Assembly: GCA_002729235.1 (NCBI GenBank)
Contig: PBTY01000022.1
Coordinates: 60,707 to 124,706 of the forward strand
Length of the DNA stretch: 64,000 bases
Reading direction: 5' to 3'
Source of the DNA: Rickettsiales bacterium
Lineage (GTDB): Bacteria > Bacteroidota > Bacteroidia > Cytophagales > Cyclobacteriaceae
Numbering within the stretch: the stretch's first letter is position 1; every line of letters begins with the position of its first letter. The position numbers and the translations under genes were made by a program. The notes beneath the pieces were generated by a model that saw only the letters and a program-made list of their open reading frames with translations, was not told where the DNA came from and did no database searches. Positions 41,462-51,338 of this stretch are shown here, piece by piece.

Positions 41462-44008
41462 ATGGAAGCTAAATTTTCAAATAGAGTAAAAGAGGTAATC
41501 TCACTGAGTCGCGAGGAAGCTTTGCGTCTTGGGCATGATTACATCGGTACAGAGCATTTGCTACTTGGTATGATTCGTGAAGGAGAAGGAGTAGCAGTGA
41601 GCCTGTTGAAAAAATTAGGAGTTTCTCTGGAAGAGCTTCGTTCAGCTATTGAGCAAGCCACTAAAGGAACAGCTACTAGCAATGTTAAGAATTTGGCCAA
41701 CATTCCATTGACCCGTCAATCGGAAAAAGTGTTGAAAATAACTTATCTGGAAGCGAAAATTTTTAAAAGCCAATTAATTGGTACCGAACATTTATTGTTG
41801 TCGATTTTAAGAGATGAAGATAATCTGGCTACTCAAATTCTAGACAAATTTGATGTGAGCTACGACGTAGTAAAAGAACTTCTAGAATATCAAACAGAAA
41901 ACCCATTGGCACAGTCTGATACAGATGATGGTGACGATGATACTGGAAAAATGTTTGGTGGATCTTCTTCTTCTGGCGGAAGTGGTCGTGAAGCATCTAA
42001 AGGAAACGAAAAGTCAAGAACTCCAGTGTTGGACAACTTTGGAAGAGATCTGACCAAGTTGGCTGAAGATGACAAGCTAGATCCAATCGTAGGAAGAGAG
42101 AAAGAAATCGAGCGTGTTGCTCAAATTCTTAGTAGAAGAAAGAAAAATAATCCTATTCTCATTGGTGAGCCAGGTGTTGGTAAGACAGCCATAGCTGAGG
42201 GTTTGGCATTGAGAATTGTACAGAAAAAAGTTTCAAGAATCCTTTTTGGAAAGCGAGTAGTAACACTTGACCTTGCATCACTTGTAGCTGGAACTAAGTA
42301 TCGTGGGCAGTTTGAGGAGCGAATGAAAGCTGTGATGAATGAGATTGAGAAATCACCAGATGTGATTTTGTTCATTGATGAGCTTCATACGATTGTTGGT
42401 GCTGGCGGGGCTTCTGGTTCTTTGGATGCTTCTAACATGTTCAAACCAGCGCTTGCAAGAGGTGAAATCCAATGCATTGGAGCAACAACTCTTGATGAGT
42501 ACAGACAATACATCGAAAAGGATGGTGCATTGGCGAGACGTTTCCAGATGGTGATGGTTGATGCTACTACGCCAGAAGAAACGGTACAGATTCTTGAAAA
42601 TATTAAAGATAAATATCAGGATCATCACCATGTGAACTATACCAATGAAGCTATTGAAGCATGTGTGGCACTTTCAGATAGATATATCAGTGATAGATAC
42701 CTTCCAGATAAAGCTATCGATGTGATGGATGAGGCTGGTGCACGGGTGCATATTAGTAATATCAATGTGCCAAAACAAGTCGTGGAGCTTGAAGAGCAGA
42801 TTGAAGAAATCAAAAAAGAGAAAAATAGAGTAGTAAAAAGTCAGAAGTACGAAGAGGCTGCTCAGCTTAGAGATAAAGAAAAGAAACTTCTTGCTCAATT
42901 AGATGAGGAGAAGAACAAATGGGAGGAGGAAACCAAAACCAAGCGATACGAAGTAAACGAAGAAAACGTGGCTGAAGTAATTGCTATGATGACTGGTATC
43001 CCTACCAAACGAATTGCGCAAAATGAAAGCGTGAAGCTCCTCGCTATGAAAGAGGATCTGAAGAAAAAAGTAATTGGTCAGGATGATGCAGTTATTAAGT
43101 TAACTAAGGCCATCCAGAGAACAAGAGTAGGATTGAAAGATCCTAAGAAACCAATTGGTTCATTTATTTTCCTGGGACCTACTGGAGTTGGTAAAACGGA
43201 AATGGCCAAGATGCTATCTACGTACTTATTTGATAAGGATGATACATTGATCCGGATTGATATGAGTGAGTACATGGAGAAATTCTCGGTATCAAGACTG
43301 GTAGGAGCGCCTCCGGGCTATGTGGGATACGAAGAAGGTGGACAGCTTACTGAGAAGGTAAGAAGAAAGCCATACTCAGTCGTTCTGTTGGACGAAATCG
43401 AAAAAGCACACCCTGATGTATTCAATATTTTACTTCAAGTGCTGGACGATGGTGTTTTAACTGATGGATTGGGTAGAAGGGTAGATTTTAGAAACACAAT
43501 TATCATCATGACCTCCAATATTGGAGTGAGAGATTTAAAGGATTTCGGAGCTGGTATCGGATTTGCCACTGCTAATAGACGAGACAATGCAGATGATACG
43601 ATGAAGTCTACTATCCAAAATGCCTTGAAGAAAGCATTTAGTCCTGAGTTCTTGAATAGATTGGATGATGTGATTGTATTCAACTCTTTAGAAAGAGAAC
43701 ATATTCATCAGATCATAGATATCTCTTTGGAGAAATTGTTCAAGAGAATTGTGGACATCGGGTACAATGTAGAGTTGACTAAGAAAGCTAAAGACTTCTT
43801 GTCAGACAAAGGCTATGATCCGCAATATGGTGCAAGACCACTGAATAGAGCAATTCAGAAATACCTGGAAGATCCTGTCGCTGAAGAAATCCTGAAAGGA
43901 GAAATCAATGAAGGAGATACTTTAGTAGCAGATTGGGATGGGAAGTCAGAAGAGCTTCATTTCAAACTGAAGAAGAAAAAAGTAAAACAAGAAGATAAAG
44001 AAAAATAG
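41462..44008 (+). CDS. clpC: ClpC-type AAA+ unfoldase (Clp protease ATP-binding subunit)
   Basis: 848-aa ATP-dependent unfoldase that feeds ClpP. It has a double Clp-N repeat (about 1-145), an acidic/glycine-serine linker (about 150-185) and a first AAA+ domain with Walker A GEPGVGKT (235-242) and Walker [10 protein letters not shown]. The UVR coiled segment at about 436-490 distinguishes ClpC from ClpB. A second AAA+ domain has Walker A GPTGVGKT (572-579), and the C-terminal D2-small domain is present. The length is normal. It stands as a single gene with a strong terminator. Confidence 0.95.
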   Translation: MEAKFSNRVKEVISLSREEALRLGHDYIGTEHLLLGMIREGEGVAVSLLKKLGVSLEELRSAIEQATKGTATSNVKNLANIPLTRQSEKVLKITYLEAKIFKSQLIGTEHLLLSILRDEDNLATQILDKFDVSYDVVKELLEYQTENPLAQSDTDDGDDDTGKMFGGSSSSGGSGREASKGNEKSRTPVLDNFGRDLTKLAEDDKLDPIVGREKEIERVAQILSRRKKNNPILIGEPGVGKTAIAEGLALRIVQKKVSRILFGKRVVTLDLASLVAGTKYRGQFEERMKAVMNEIEKSPDVILFIDELHTIVGAGGASGSLDASNMFKPALARGEIQCIGATTLDEYRQYIEKDGALARRFQMVMVDATTPEETVQILENIKDKYQDHHHVNYTNEAIEACVALSDRYISDRYLPDKAIDVMDEAGARVHISNINVPKQVVELEEQIEEIKKEKNRVVKSQKYEEAAQLRDKEKKLLAQLDEEKNKWEEETKTKRYEVNEENVAEVIAMMTGIPTKRIAQNESVKLLAMKEDLKKKVIGQDDAVIKLTKAIQRTRVGLKDPKKPIGSFIFLGPTGVGKTEMAKMLSTYLFDKDDTLIRIDMSEYMEKFSVSRLVGAPPGYVGYEEGGQLTEKVRRKPYSVVLLDEIEKAHPDVFNILLQVLDDGVLTDGLGRRVDFRNTIIIMTSNIGVRDLKDFGAGIGFATANRRDNADDTMKSTIQNALKKAFSPEFLNRLDDVIVFNSLEREHIHQIIDISLEKLFKRIVDIGYNVELTKKAKDFLSDKGYDPQYGARPLNRAIQKYLEDPVAEEILKGEINEGDTLVADWDGKSEELHFKLKKKKVKQEDKEK

Positions 44009-44036
44009 AAAAAGGCCTCATTTGAGGCCTTTTTCA
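44008..44036 (+). terminator. Intrinsic terminator of clpC
   Basis: AAAGGCCTC (44011-44019), loop ATTT and GAGGCCTTT (44024-44032) form a perfect 9-bp stem directly after the stop, extended by flanking A/T pairs and followed by TT. A textbook rho-independent terminator. Confidence 0.9.
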
Positions 44037-44433
44037 TTAGTATCCTTTGTAAATATTTCAAATAAAAAGAAGAGATGAACTTAATGAAGTTCATCTCTTA
44101 CCCAACCTAATCATCAAAAAACTCACCTAAATAATACCTATTAGATTCAATGTTGAATCTCGAAAATTCTTGCAAAATAGTAGAGCTATTGCTCGGTCTA
44201 TTTGTTTCAATCTATTAAACTTGGCTCTATACATCTTTGATTAAACTCGTTAGATTTTCAATCTCTTCTGATAAAGCTTAGTTGATGTTTCTTTTTCCTT
44301 AATTACAATTCAAAAGTAGCGCTGGAGGTATTCTGATTCGGTTGAATTACGATTTTTGGCTGACCCTTTTCGGTGATCGGCAAGATTTGGGAGATTATTT
44401 GTTTGGAAAGTGCAACCTTTGTCATCATAAAGT
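44037..44433. other. About 430-bp gap between clpC and the winged-helix operon; no gene found
   Basis: No coding frame of note was found on either strand when read by eye. The gap contains a 12-bp hairpin (44071-44098) and a smaller inverted repeat, AGATTCAA/TTGAATCT at 44143-44160. A short open frame on the minus strand (about 44220-44280, reading LSEEIENLTSLIKDV-like) has no start or context and may be a gene remnant or chance. Confidence 0.5.
44071..44098 (-). terminator. Hairpin oriented as a minus-strand terminator
   Basis: AGAGATGAACTT (44071-44082) and AAGTTCATCTCT (44087-44098) form a perfect 12-bp stem with a 4-nt loop. On the minus strand the stem runs into TCTTTTTATTT, a T-rich tail, whereas on the plus strand it is followed by TACCCAACC. 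It thus looks like a terminator for a leftward transcript, yet no leftward gene is visible to its right. Confidence 0.5.
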
Positions 44434-44450
44434 AGTTTATAATATAAACT
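44434..44450. promoter_or_regulatory. 17-bp palindromic operator, copy 1 (AGTTTATAATATAAACT)
   Basis: AGTTTA and TAAACT are exact inverted arms around TAATA. The element ends 16 bp before the ATG of the membrane-protein gene that is coupled to a winged-helix regulator, and TATATTTA (one mismatch to TAnnTTTG) lies between. An identical copy stands before the next operon at 45339-45355, which points to a shared regulator, most simply the winged-helix protein encoded between them. Confidence 0.68.
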
Positions 44451-44466
44451 TATTTATATTTACATT

Positions 44467-45039
44467 ATGACTGAGAAAGAATTAACTGGAAAAGAGAGTC
44501 TGCATCTGATTACGAGTATGATCAGTCAGGCTAAAAGTAACTACCAGAAAGGAGGAAGTTTTTATTTCCTTCTTTGGGGTTGGGTTGTGCTTGCTGCTAA
44601 TTTGGGACATTATTATTTAGACGCGTTTACTGACTATCAGCATCCTTACATAGTATGGGTGATTACCATTCCTGCAGGGATAGTTTCTGGTATATATGGT
44701 AGTTACCAAAGTAAGAGAGCGCAAGTGGTAAGTCACCTGGATCGTTTGTATGGCCAGATCTGGATGGCTATTGGAGTTGCTGTGGTGATTCTGTTGATTT
44801 TCATGAGGCGTTTAGAATACAATCACAACGCGGTAATCATGCTGTTTTCTGGAATTGGTACGTATATGTCCGGAGCGATGCTAAGGTTCAAACCTCTCAT
44901 GATTGGTGGAGTAGTATTAGGAATTACCAGCATTGTTTGTTTTAATGTGAGTATTACTGATCAATATCTCGTTGGTGGAATTGGTATATTCGCAGGATAT
45001 TTAATCCCCGGATACTTATTAAAGAGTAAAGAGAAATGA
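44467..45039 (+). CDS. Multi-pass membrane protein coupled to a winged-helix regulator
   Basis: 190 aa. A polar N-terminus (about 1-30) is followed by five hydrophobic helices: about 31-50, 62-80, 98-116, 124-138 and 142-185 (two helices close together). No catalytic motif is seen. Its ATGA overlap with the HTH gene is a pairing often seen in Bacteroidota, where such proteins are uncharacterised. It may sense a membrane signal or accompany the regulator. Expression is probably under the palindrome at 44434. Confidence 0.72.
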   Translation: MTEKELTGKESLHLITSMISQAKSNYQKGGSFYFLLWGWVVLAANLGHYYLDAFTDYQHPYIVWVITIPAGIVSGIYGSYQSKRAQVVSHLDRLYGQIWMAIGVAVVILLIFMRRLEYNHNAVIMLFSGIGTYMSGAMLRFKPLMIGGVVLGITSIVCFNVSITDQYLVGGIGIFAGYLIPGYLLKSKEK

Positions 45040-45323
45040 GTGGTTTCAAGCCATTAGACCCATTATTACATTCACAACTTCGTTTGGCAGTGATCAGCTT
45101 ATTGTTAGGTGTTGAGTCAGCAGAGTTTACTTTTATTAAAGAAAAGACTCAAGCTACAGCAGGTAACCTAAGTGTGCAGCTGGACAAATTGAGTGAAGCG
45201 GGATACATTCATGTAGAGAAGGCTTTTAAGGGTAAGAAGCCCGTAACTACTTGTAAAATCACTAAGCAAGGTGTTGAAGCATTTGAAGCATATGTGAATG
45301 CCTTGAAAGGTTATATCGAATAA
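45036..45323 (+). CDS. Winged-helix transcriptional regulator (MarR/ArsR-like, HTH_34 type)
   Basis: 95-aa winged-helix DNA-binding protein. LDPLLHSQLRLAVISLLL forms helix 1, FTFIKEKTQATAGNLSVQLDKL the helix-turn-helix, and GYIHVEKAFKGKKPVTTCKIT the wing, followed by a dimerisation helix. This matches the HTH_34 family found next to small membrane proteins. The start overlaps the preceding stop (ATGA). It lies between two identical palindromes, so autoregulation and control of the TPR/receptor operon are likely. Confidence 0.85.
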   Translation: MSGFKPLDPLLHSQLRLAVISLLLGVESAEFTFIKEKTQATAGNLSVQLDKLSEAGYIHVEKAFKGKKPVTTCKITKQGVEAFEAYVNALKGYIE

Positions 45324-45338
45324 TTTTTTTACCTATTA

Positions 45339-45355
45339 AGTTTATAATATAAACT
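45339..45355. promoter_or_regulatory. 17-bp palindromic operator, copy 2 (AGTTTATAATATAAACT)
   Basis: Base-for-base identical to the copy at 44434-44450. It lies 16 bp after the regulator stop and 20 bp before the ATG of the TPR protein. An extra half site (AGTTTATA at 45356-45363) follows directly, so this promoter may bind a second dimer. Confidence 0.68.
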
Positions 45356-45375
45356 AGTTTATAAATATTAAAATC

Positions 45376-46095
45376 ATGAAAAATATCAAATTCACATTAA
45401 TCGTTACATTGTTTAGTATCGCCCGGGCTATTACTTGTGTTGCGCAAGGTGATGCCATGAGTTATAGAGCATACACTACGACAAGTCCAACTATATGGGA
45501 GCAGAAAATTGCTTCTACTAGTGAAAATACTTTTGCAAGAGCCATGGCACAGTATGGTTTTCTTAACTCTACTATGGCGAGTAAAGATGATGAGGCTTTT
45601 CATCGTTATTATGATGAGACCATCGATCTTCTCGATGAGCTAATCGAAGCAGAAAAAAATATTGCTGAGTGTATGGCTTTAAAGTCATCCATTTATGGTC
45701 TTGAACTTGCATACAATAGTTACAAGGGAATGTTTCTTGGTCCCAAAAGTACCTCTCTTATCGAGGATGCCTATGAAATGGAAAATGGCAATCCTTTAGT
45801 CGTGAAGTTGTATGCATCCTCCAAGTTATACACTCCAGAGATTTTTGGTGGTGATCCCGATCTGGCTGTCAAAGAGTTTGATCGGTGTATTAAGCTATAC
45901 GAGGAGAAAGGAGATACCACCAATAATTGGTTTTATCTGGATGCTCTGGCACACCTGGGTTTGGCATATCAAAAAGTGGATAATCACGATATGGCTTTGA
46001 CTGTATTCAATAAAGCGCTAAAAATGGAGCCTGATTTTGGGTGGATTAAATACGCTTTGAAGCCATCATCTGAAAAAGCCCTTGCTGCCAAATGA
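45376..46095 (+). CDS. Exported TPR-containing protein
   Basis: 239 aa with a signal peptide (about 1-25, ending CVAQ). The rest is helical, with TPR-like repeats clearest at about 140-230 (NPLVVKLYASSKLY, DLAVKEFDRCIKLYEEKGD, DALAHLGLAYQKVDNHDMALTVFNKALKM). It is periplasmic or surface-bound and probably a partner of the TonB-dependent receptor that starts 4 bp before its stop. No enzymatic motif is seen. Confidence 0.75.
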   Translation: MKNIKFTLIVTLFSIARAITCVAQGDAMSYRAYTTTSPTIWEQKIASTSENTFARAMAQYGFLNSTMASKDDEAFHRYYDETIDLLDELIEAEKNIAECMALKSSIYGLELAYNSYKGMFLGPKSTSLIEDAYEMENGNPLVVKLYASSKLYTPEIFGGDPDLAVKEFDRCIKLYEEKGDTTNNWFYLDALAHLGLAYQKVDNHDMALTVFNKALKMEPDFGWIKYALKPSSEKALAAK

Positions 46096-48170
46096 AATTG
46101 CTGATAGTGGTATATCTTTTGGCTTGCGGGTGGTTCGCTGATGCACAGACAGCTATCAGAGCCAAGGTGCTAGATCGAGAGACCAGAGAGGTCTTGATAG
46201 GTGTGAATATCTTTTTTATCAAGGATTATTCTCAAGGAACTACCACGGATTTTAATGGAGAATTTGAGGTGTCGGTAACGAAGGAACAAATGACCGACAC
46301 CCTACTATTCTCCTACATGGGCTATAAGGAGCAGATGATTTCGGTTGGTGAACTGGATGAGACTGTCTACCTGGAGGCTAAAGATTTAGAAATGGACGCA
46401 ATAGAAGTAGTGGCAGAACCTTTGATTGCTGAGGAGTTTAAATTCGAAAAAGTCAACAAACTTGAAATTTACACCAATCCTGCCTCCAAAGCTGATCCAC
46501 TGCTGGCAGTAAATTCCATGCCGGCGTCTACTACTACAGATGAATCGGCATCTATAAGTTTGCGAGGTAGCAGTTCTATCGAGACTGGAATTTTTTTAAA
46601 CAACGTTCCTGTATATGATGTAATTCGCTATAGTCAGCTAAATGGTGTGGGAGCTTTTAGCTTATTCAATACGGCACTCATTAAAAATGTAACCGTATTT
46701 CCAGGTAATCCACCTTTAGAGTTTGGTAATAGCACCGCTGGAGTGGTTTCTATTGTGACTGATGATGATGCAATCAAATCGAGCAACTCCTCCCTAATCA
46801 TCAGCCCTGCCAGCATTGGGTTACAAAGAAATCAGCGTTTAGGATCACAGAACCTGAAGCTTTTCAGCAACTATCAGCCGAGTACACTGCTCAAATGGAT
46901 AAATCCTAAGGCTCTTCCCCAACTCAATTCTTTCAGATCAATAGATGCAGGGGCTTACCTTTATGGACAATTAACAACTAAACTGAATTACAAATCCTAC
47001 AACTATGTGTTGTTAGAAAATTACGATTATCAGTTTCTTCACCCGACATTTGAAGGGTCCATTTTGCAAAAACGAAAAAAGGCTATAAATGTATCTAATC
47101 TTTACTGGAACACCCCCATTGGTACATTTTCCTGGAATCAAGGTTACTCATTTACCTCAGGCAATTACACCTACAGTTTGGCTGATTTTAATGTGAATTA
47201 CCGGACATTTTTTCAAGGATTTGTTTATTCCAAAGTAATGGAGAAATGGCAGGTTAAAAGTGGGTTGCAATTAGATATTAATCATTCGGAGATTCAAGGA
47301 GTTTTGTTCCAATACCCATATGCAGTAGGAGCGTCATTTCCTTTAAATACTATTGATCATGGCAATAAATCATCTACAGTAGAGCTTTTTGCTTATGGGA
47401 AGTACTACTTCACTGATGATTTGATTTTGGGTGGGGGAGTGCGTAAAAACCTGAATCGAGAGATTCATGATTATTTGAGTGCACAGATGAACATGACTTA
47501 TCTACTAGATAATAATTGGAAGGTGATTTTGGGTGGTGGCCGCTTCCACAAGTATGGGGTAGATACAGATCAGGGACAATTAGTTTTTGTGAGAAGTGAT
47601 CAGTTATCGGCAGACATATTCTATGCGCACTCAGGTACAGATGCTTCTGTTTCCTTTTTTAATAAACACACAACTCTTAATGGAGTGAAGCTGCCCGTGA
47701 GTGGTCTCGAATTGTTCTTAGATCAACGATTATCTTCTCGTTGGAGCTTTGATGTATCCTATACTTATCTGACTACTCAGGAAGGGTCAGCTTTTGATAT
47801 CAGTTATTTTTTCAAATCAAATCTGAAATATCAAAAGAACAACTGGACATTGGCTACCAATAGTATTTTTCGTGAAGGACTTGGTTATTTCAGCGTAATC
47901 AATGCCCAAAACGATTCAGAACTTGGAGTATTTTATCCAATCTATTCTGATCATCTTTCCCAATACCATGATTATTTCATTATCAACCTGTCAATTAGTA
48001 AGTTGATACCAATTAGTGAGGACTTAACTATGGTAGCTTTTGGTTCTATCAATAATCTGACCGATCACGAAAATGTCCGTGGGTACCGGTATAATTTTGA
48101 CTACACTAATTCAACCGCTCAGTATTTCAGCGGAAGAATGATTTATGCTGGAATACAGATCAACTTTTAA
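46092..48170 (+). CDS. TonB-dependent outer-membrane receptor with N-terminal carboxypeptidase-regulatory-like domain
   Basis: 692 aa. A signal peptide (about 1-19) is followed by a CarboxypepD_reg-like Ig domain (about 22-100, with AKVLDRETREVLIGVNIF and TTTDFNGEFEV). A plug domain (about 120-225, with ISLRGSSSIETGIFLNNVPVYD and GNSTAGVVSIVTDD) and a beta-barrel ending in the aromatic strand GRMIYAGIQINF complete it. The barrel is short for a SusC protein, so this is a classical small-substrate receptor. The substrate is unknown. Co-transcription with the TPR protein and the upstream palindrome suggest regulated uptake. Confidence 0.82.
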   Translation: MKLLIVVYLLACGWFADAQTAIRAKVLDRETREVLIGVNIFFIKDYSQGTTTDFNGEFEVSVTKEQMTDTLLFSYMGYKEQMISVGELDETVYLEAKDLEMDAIEVVAEPLIAEEFKFEKVNKLEIYTNPASKADPLLAVNSMPASTTTDESASISLRGSSSIETGIFLNNVPVYDVIRYSQLNGVGAFSLFNTALIKNVTVFPGNPPLEFGNSTAGVVSIVTDDDAIKSSNSSLIISPASIGLQRNQRLGSQNLKLFSNYQPSTLLKWINPKALPQLNSFRSIDAGAYLYGQLTTKLNYKSYNYVLLENYDYQFLHPTFEGSILQKRKKAINVSNLYWNTPIGTFSWNQGYSFTSGNYTYSLADFNVNYRTFFQGFVYSKVMEKWQVKSGLQLDINHSEIQGVLFQYPYAVGASFPLNTIDHGNKSSTVELFAYGKYYFTDDLILGGGVRKNLNREIHDYLSAQMNMTYLLDNNWKVILGGGRFHKYGVDTDQGQLVFVRSDQLSADIFYAHSGTDASVSFFNKHTTLNGVKLPVSGLELFLDQRLSSRWSFDVSYTYLTTQEGSAFDISYFFKSNLKYQKNNWTLATNSIFREGLGYFSVINAQNDSELGVFYPIYSDHLSQYHDYFIINLSISKLIPISEDLTMVAFGSINNLTDHENVRGYRYNFDYTNSTAQYFSGRMIYAGIQINF

Positions 48171-48236
48171 TATGGTTAAATACTCGGAAGGAATCAGGTG
48201 ATATTTATTAACTGAAAGATCATGAGAATATCAAGC

Positions 48237-50276
48237 TTAATATGCACCGAGGTATTTTCTAAGAAACCATTCTACTGCTAAGAGGCCAACAATAAGAAGA
48301 ATGACCCAAATAGAATCGATTAAAGGGAGCTTTTCGCGAGAAGTACTAATTGTACTCTTGTAAGAGGCTTCTTTTATTTCATCTATCAATCTTGATTGAT
48401 TACTGAAGTGCTCAAACTTTCCCCCAGTATTTTCTGATAATCGTCTCAATAGATTGTGGTTAGCAGTGAGATTGATTCCTTCAATTTGAATGTCTCTCAC
48501 AGCGAAGGACCCTTGTTCAAAGAATTTATTACCACCAACGGCGGTAGAAGCTTTGAATGTAAAAATCCCTGGTTCTAGAACTCCAATCTTGAAATAGCTA
48601 TTTGCCGGGTTATCAATCAACTGATAAGTCTTGATGTTTCCTTCTTGATCCGTGATTGTCAAATCGATGGTGTTTCCATAACTCCGCTCAAAAATTTCAT
48701 TGTAAACCTCAGTATCTAAAATGACTTGATCACCAATCTGGTAGTCTGCCTGTCTTGGTTTAACAATAAACCGATCTTTATTGACCTTAATGCTCAGGTA
48801 CTGAACCGTTTTTAATACAAGATCATTGAATAACCTGGCGTCTCCATTAGAAGCGGACTCCTGGAGTTTCCATTGCCAAATTCCATCTCCGGAGAGAATT
48901 CCTGTCTTTTGTTCTCCATCATCGAAAAATGTCCACAGAGGTCTGTTGGTGACTATGCTTCCAATCTGCTGATAAAGAAGAATTTCGGTTGGGGTAGCAA
49001 CTGTGTACTCGCCAAAAGGTGAACTAATCGGCGGATAGTTTTGCATTCTATCCAGAGACTCATCAATTAGTTTGAACTTGGAGAACTGTGAATTATAACT
49101 TCCTCGTACCTGATCTTTTTGATTCCCTTTTTGTGCAATATTTAGAAAGTTTACTGCCTGATTCAATAGGTTGATTCGACTTCTATTACCTACAATGTAC
49201 CACTTCCCTGAAGCTTTAAAGTCTCCATAATTTACTCCGCTAAAGGCTTGATGCTCAATGATCAAATCATACTCTTTGATATCTGGTATTTGTTGAATTC
49301 CAGGAATAAAAAGTGTTGTTTCATAATTCTCTGTTTCTTCAAGTACACTTCGAATAGCGTTGATGTCTGGATGAGGTGATGGGGCTAGTATTAATATGCG
49401 ATCTTTTCCTTCCACTACATCGATATAAATGTCTTTTCGATTGTTCTCAAAAGAAGACTCCCCTTCTCTCTCTTCTATCGAAACACTAAATCTCCTTAGG
49501 CCAGCGGTTTTAGCTTCCAGAAGAAAATTTACCTCATGCGTAGCACTGGTTAAATTAACTTTTTGTGAGCTAATCTGTTGTCCATTTTCTCTGATGGTTA
49601 AGTTAACCTGGCTACCATCAAATCCCTTTTGGAAAACATTAACTGCAACAGGAAATTTGTTTCCCTGATAAGCTACTTTGTTGTTTCTAACATTTTGAAT
49701 AATAATATCCTTTGGTGGAATGGTATCGCCAAGACCTAAAGTGTAAACAGGAACTCCAAAGTTCTGATAATCTGGAGATTGACCTTTGGTGATAATTCCA
49801 TCAGTCGCTAGCAGAATACCAGCCAAATTTTCATGTTCGTATTTTGTTTCGATTCCTCTTAGTAGAGTGCTTAGGTCCGTGGTTTTAGAAGTAGCGTCGA
49901 CTGTGTCAAGAGTAATGCCTTCCAGTCTTACCAGGTATTCTTCTTCAAGAGCGCTCAGTGCAGATTTCAACCATTTATTTAGCGCTGATAGATTGGTGCC
50001 CGAATCTCGTAGTTCGATTGATTCCGAATTGTCGAGTGCGATAACAATAATGGGTTCTTCTGTTTTATTGGTGTTGTATTCCAATAAAGGGTTGACCAAA
50101 AGTAGGATTAGCAGGAAGATGGCTCCAAATCGCAGAAACCCTAATAGTATATTGATGGTTCTCGACCATGGAGTCTTCTTTTTAGAATACAAAAGGATAG
50201 AAACTCCCAGGGCCGCAATGAGTGCCACCAGAACCCAGATGGGTGAAATATCAAATGAATACCAACTATTGTCCAT
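48237..50276 (-). CDS. Membrane protein with von Willebrand factor A domain
   Basis: 679 aa. Two N-terminal transmembrane helices (about 12-30 and 44-62), a VWA/MIDAS domain with DNSES (82-86) and ATDG, a long beta-rich periplasmic part (about 230-640) and a C-terminal helix (about 650-670, IWVILLIVGLLAVEWFL). This layout is widespread in Bacteroidota as a conserved protein of unknown role, sometimes next to BatA/BatB-like genes. It is a single minus-strand gene between fabG and the receptor operon. Confidence 0.75.
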   Translation of the reverse strand: MDNSWYSFDISPIWVLVALIAALGVSILLYSKKKTPWSRTINILLGFLRFGAIFLLILLLVNPLLEYNTNKTEEPIIVIALDNSESIELRDSGTNLSALNKWLKSALSALEEEYLVRLEGITLDTVDATSKTTDLSTLLRGIETKYEHENLAGILLATDGIITKGQSPDYQNFGVPVYTLGLGDTIPPKDIIIQNVRNNKVAYQGNKFPVAVNVFQKGFDGSQVNLTIRENGQQISSQKVNLTSATHEVNFLLEAKTAGLRRFSVSIEEREGESSFENNRKDIYIDVVEGKDRILILAPSPHPDINAIRSVLEETENYETTLFIPGIQQIPDIKEYDLIIEHQAFSGVNYGDFKASGKWYIVGNRSRINLLNQAVNFLNIAQKGNQKDQVRGSYNSQFSKFKLIDESLDRMQNYPPISSPFGEYTVATPTEILLYQQIGSIVTNRPLWTFFDDGEQKTGILSGDGIWQWKLQESASNGDARLFNDLVLKTVQYLSIKVNKDRFIVKPRQADYQIGDQVILDTEVYNEIFERSYGNTIDLTITDQEGNIKTYQLIDNPANSYFKIGVLEPGIFTFKASTAVGGNKFFEQGSFAVRDIQIEGINLTANHNLLRRLSENTGGKFEHFSNQSRLIDEIKEASYKSTISTSREKLPLIDSIWVILLIVGLLAVEWFLRKYLGAY

Positions 50277-50349
50277 ATATAAATGAAAGCCGCTTACAGT
50301 CTTTGTGCTATAAACGGCTCCTCATTATTTCTGTTAAATTTATTCAATA

Positions 50350-51096
50350 TTAGGTCAATAAACCTCCATCTACTTGAAGTACTTGTCCACTTACATATGC
50401 GGACATATCTGAACCCAAATAAACACATGCATTAGCAACATCTTCAGGTTGGCCACCCCTTTTTAGAGGAATCGCATCTCTCCAGATTTGAACCATTTTA
50501 GGGTCCAATACATCGGTCATTTCGGTTTCAATAAATCCAGGAGCAACCACGTTGCAGCGTATGCCTCTAGCACCTAATTCAATAGCAATGGATTTTGAGA
50601 AACCAATGATTCCAGCTTTTGAGGCGGCATAGTTTGCCTGACCAGCATTTCCTTTGACTCCAACAATGGATGACATATTGATAATAGATCCTGATTTCTG
50701 TGTCATTAATGTTCTTGATGCTGCTTTCACTGTATTAAAGCATGATTTCAAGTTTACATTGATGATTTCATCCCATTGCTCCTCAGACATTCTCAAGAGT
50801 AAATTGTCTCGAGTAATACCTGCATTGTTAATTAATACGTCTAGAGAGCCAAAGTCTTCTACTACATTTTTGATTAATTCTGTAGCTGCAGAGAAATCTG
50901 AGGCATCTGATCTGTACCCCTTGGCTTTTACGCCGAATGCTTCTAATTCTTTTACAAGAGCCTCACCTTTTTCCACACTTGACAGGTAGGTAAAGGCCAC
51001 ATTGGCACCTTGCTCTGCATATTTTAATGCGATTGCTCTACCGATACCTTTAGATGCTCCAGTGATCAGGGCATTTTTTCCTTCTAGTAACTTCAT
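50350..51096 (-). CDS. fabG: 3-oxoacyl-ACP reductase FabG
   Basis: 248-aa SDR. The cofactor loop GASKGIG (14-20), NNAGIT, the Ser in IINMSSIVG and the Tyr-x3-Lys pair YAASK are all present, as is AYVSGQVLQVDGG at the end. This is the housekeeping ketoreductase of fatty-acid synthesis. It could also serve the private elongation module at 33-35 kb, which has no ketoreductase, but it lies 14 kb away. Confidence 0.92.
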   Translation of the reverse strand: MKLLEGKNALITGASKGIGRAIALKYAEQGANVAFTYLSSVEKGEALVKELEAFGVKAKGYRSDASDFSAATELIKNVVEDFGSLDVLINNAGITRDNLLLRMSEEQWDEIINVNLKSCFNTVKAASRTLMTQKSGSIINMSSIVGVKGNAGQANYAASKAGIIGFSKSIAIELGARGIRCNVVAPGFIETEMTDVLDPKMVQIWRDAIPLKRGGQPEDVANACVYLGSDMSAYVSGQVLQVDGGLLT

Positions 51097-51298
51097 ATTT
51101 ATTATCTCTATGATTCTCGAGTCAGTCTGTTCAGACGATCTGTAATTTCAAGATGCCAAATTACAGGATAGTTTGCTAAAACCTGTAATCAGAGTGCAAA
51201 ACATAGGACTATTGGAGGGCATTATATTGAAAATTCAATATTAGAAGCTGGTATTTTGCCATTTGAATAATCTAATTTTTTTCTAAACCCTACTGGGT

Positions 51299-51306
51299 TA
51301 AATTTG
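51299..51306 (+). promoter_or_regulatory. -7 element (TAAATTTG) of lpdA
   Basis: TAAATTTG fully matches TAnnTTTG and lies 32 bp before the ATG. A T-rich tract stands in the -33 region, but no clear TTG. Confidence 0.38.
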
Positions 51307-51338
51307 CTTCCTCAATAACCGGATTAAAATAGTTTAAT

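Noticed and set aside
49786..50286. A 166-aa plus-strand open frame
   Set aside because: Antisense to the VWA membrane protein and Ser/Leu/Arg-rich without a motif; a shadow frame.
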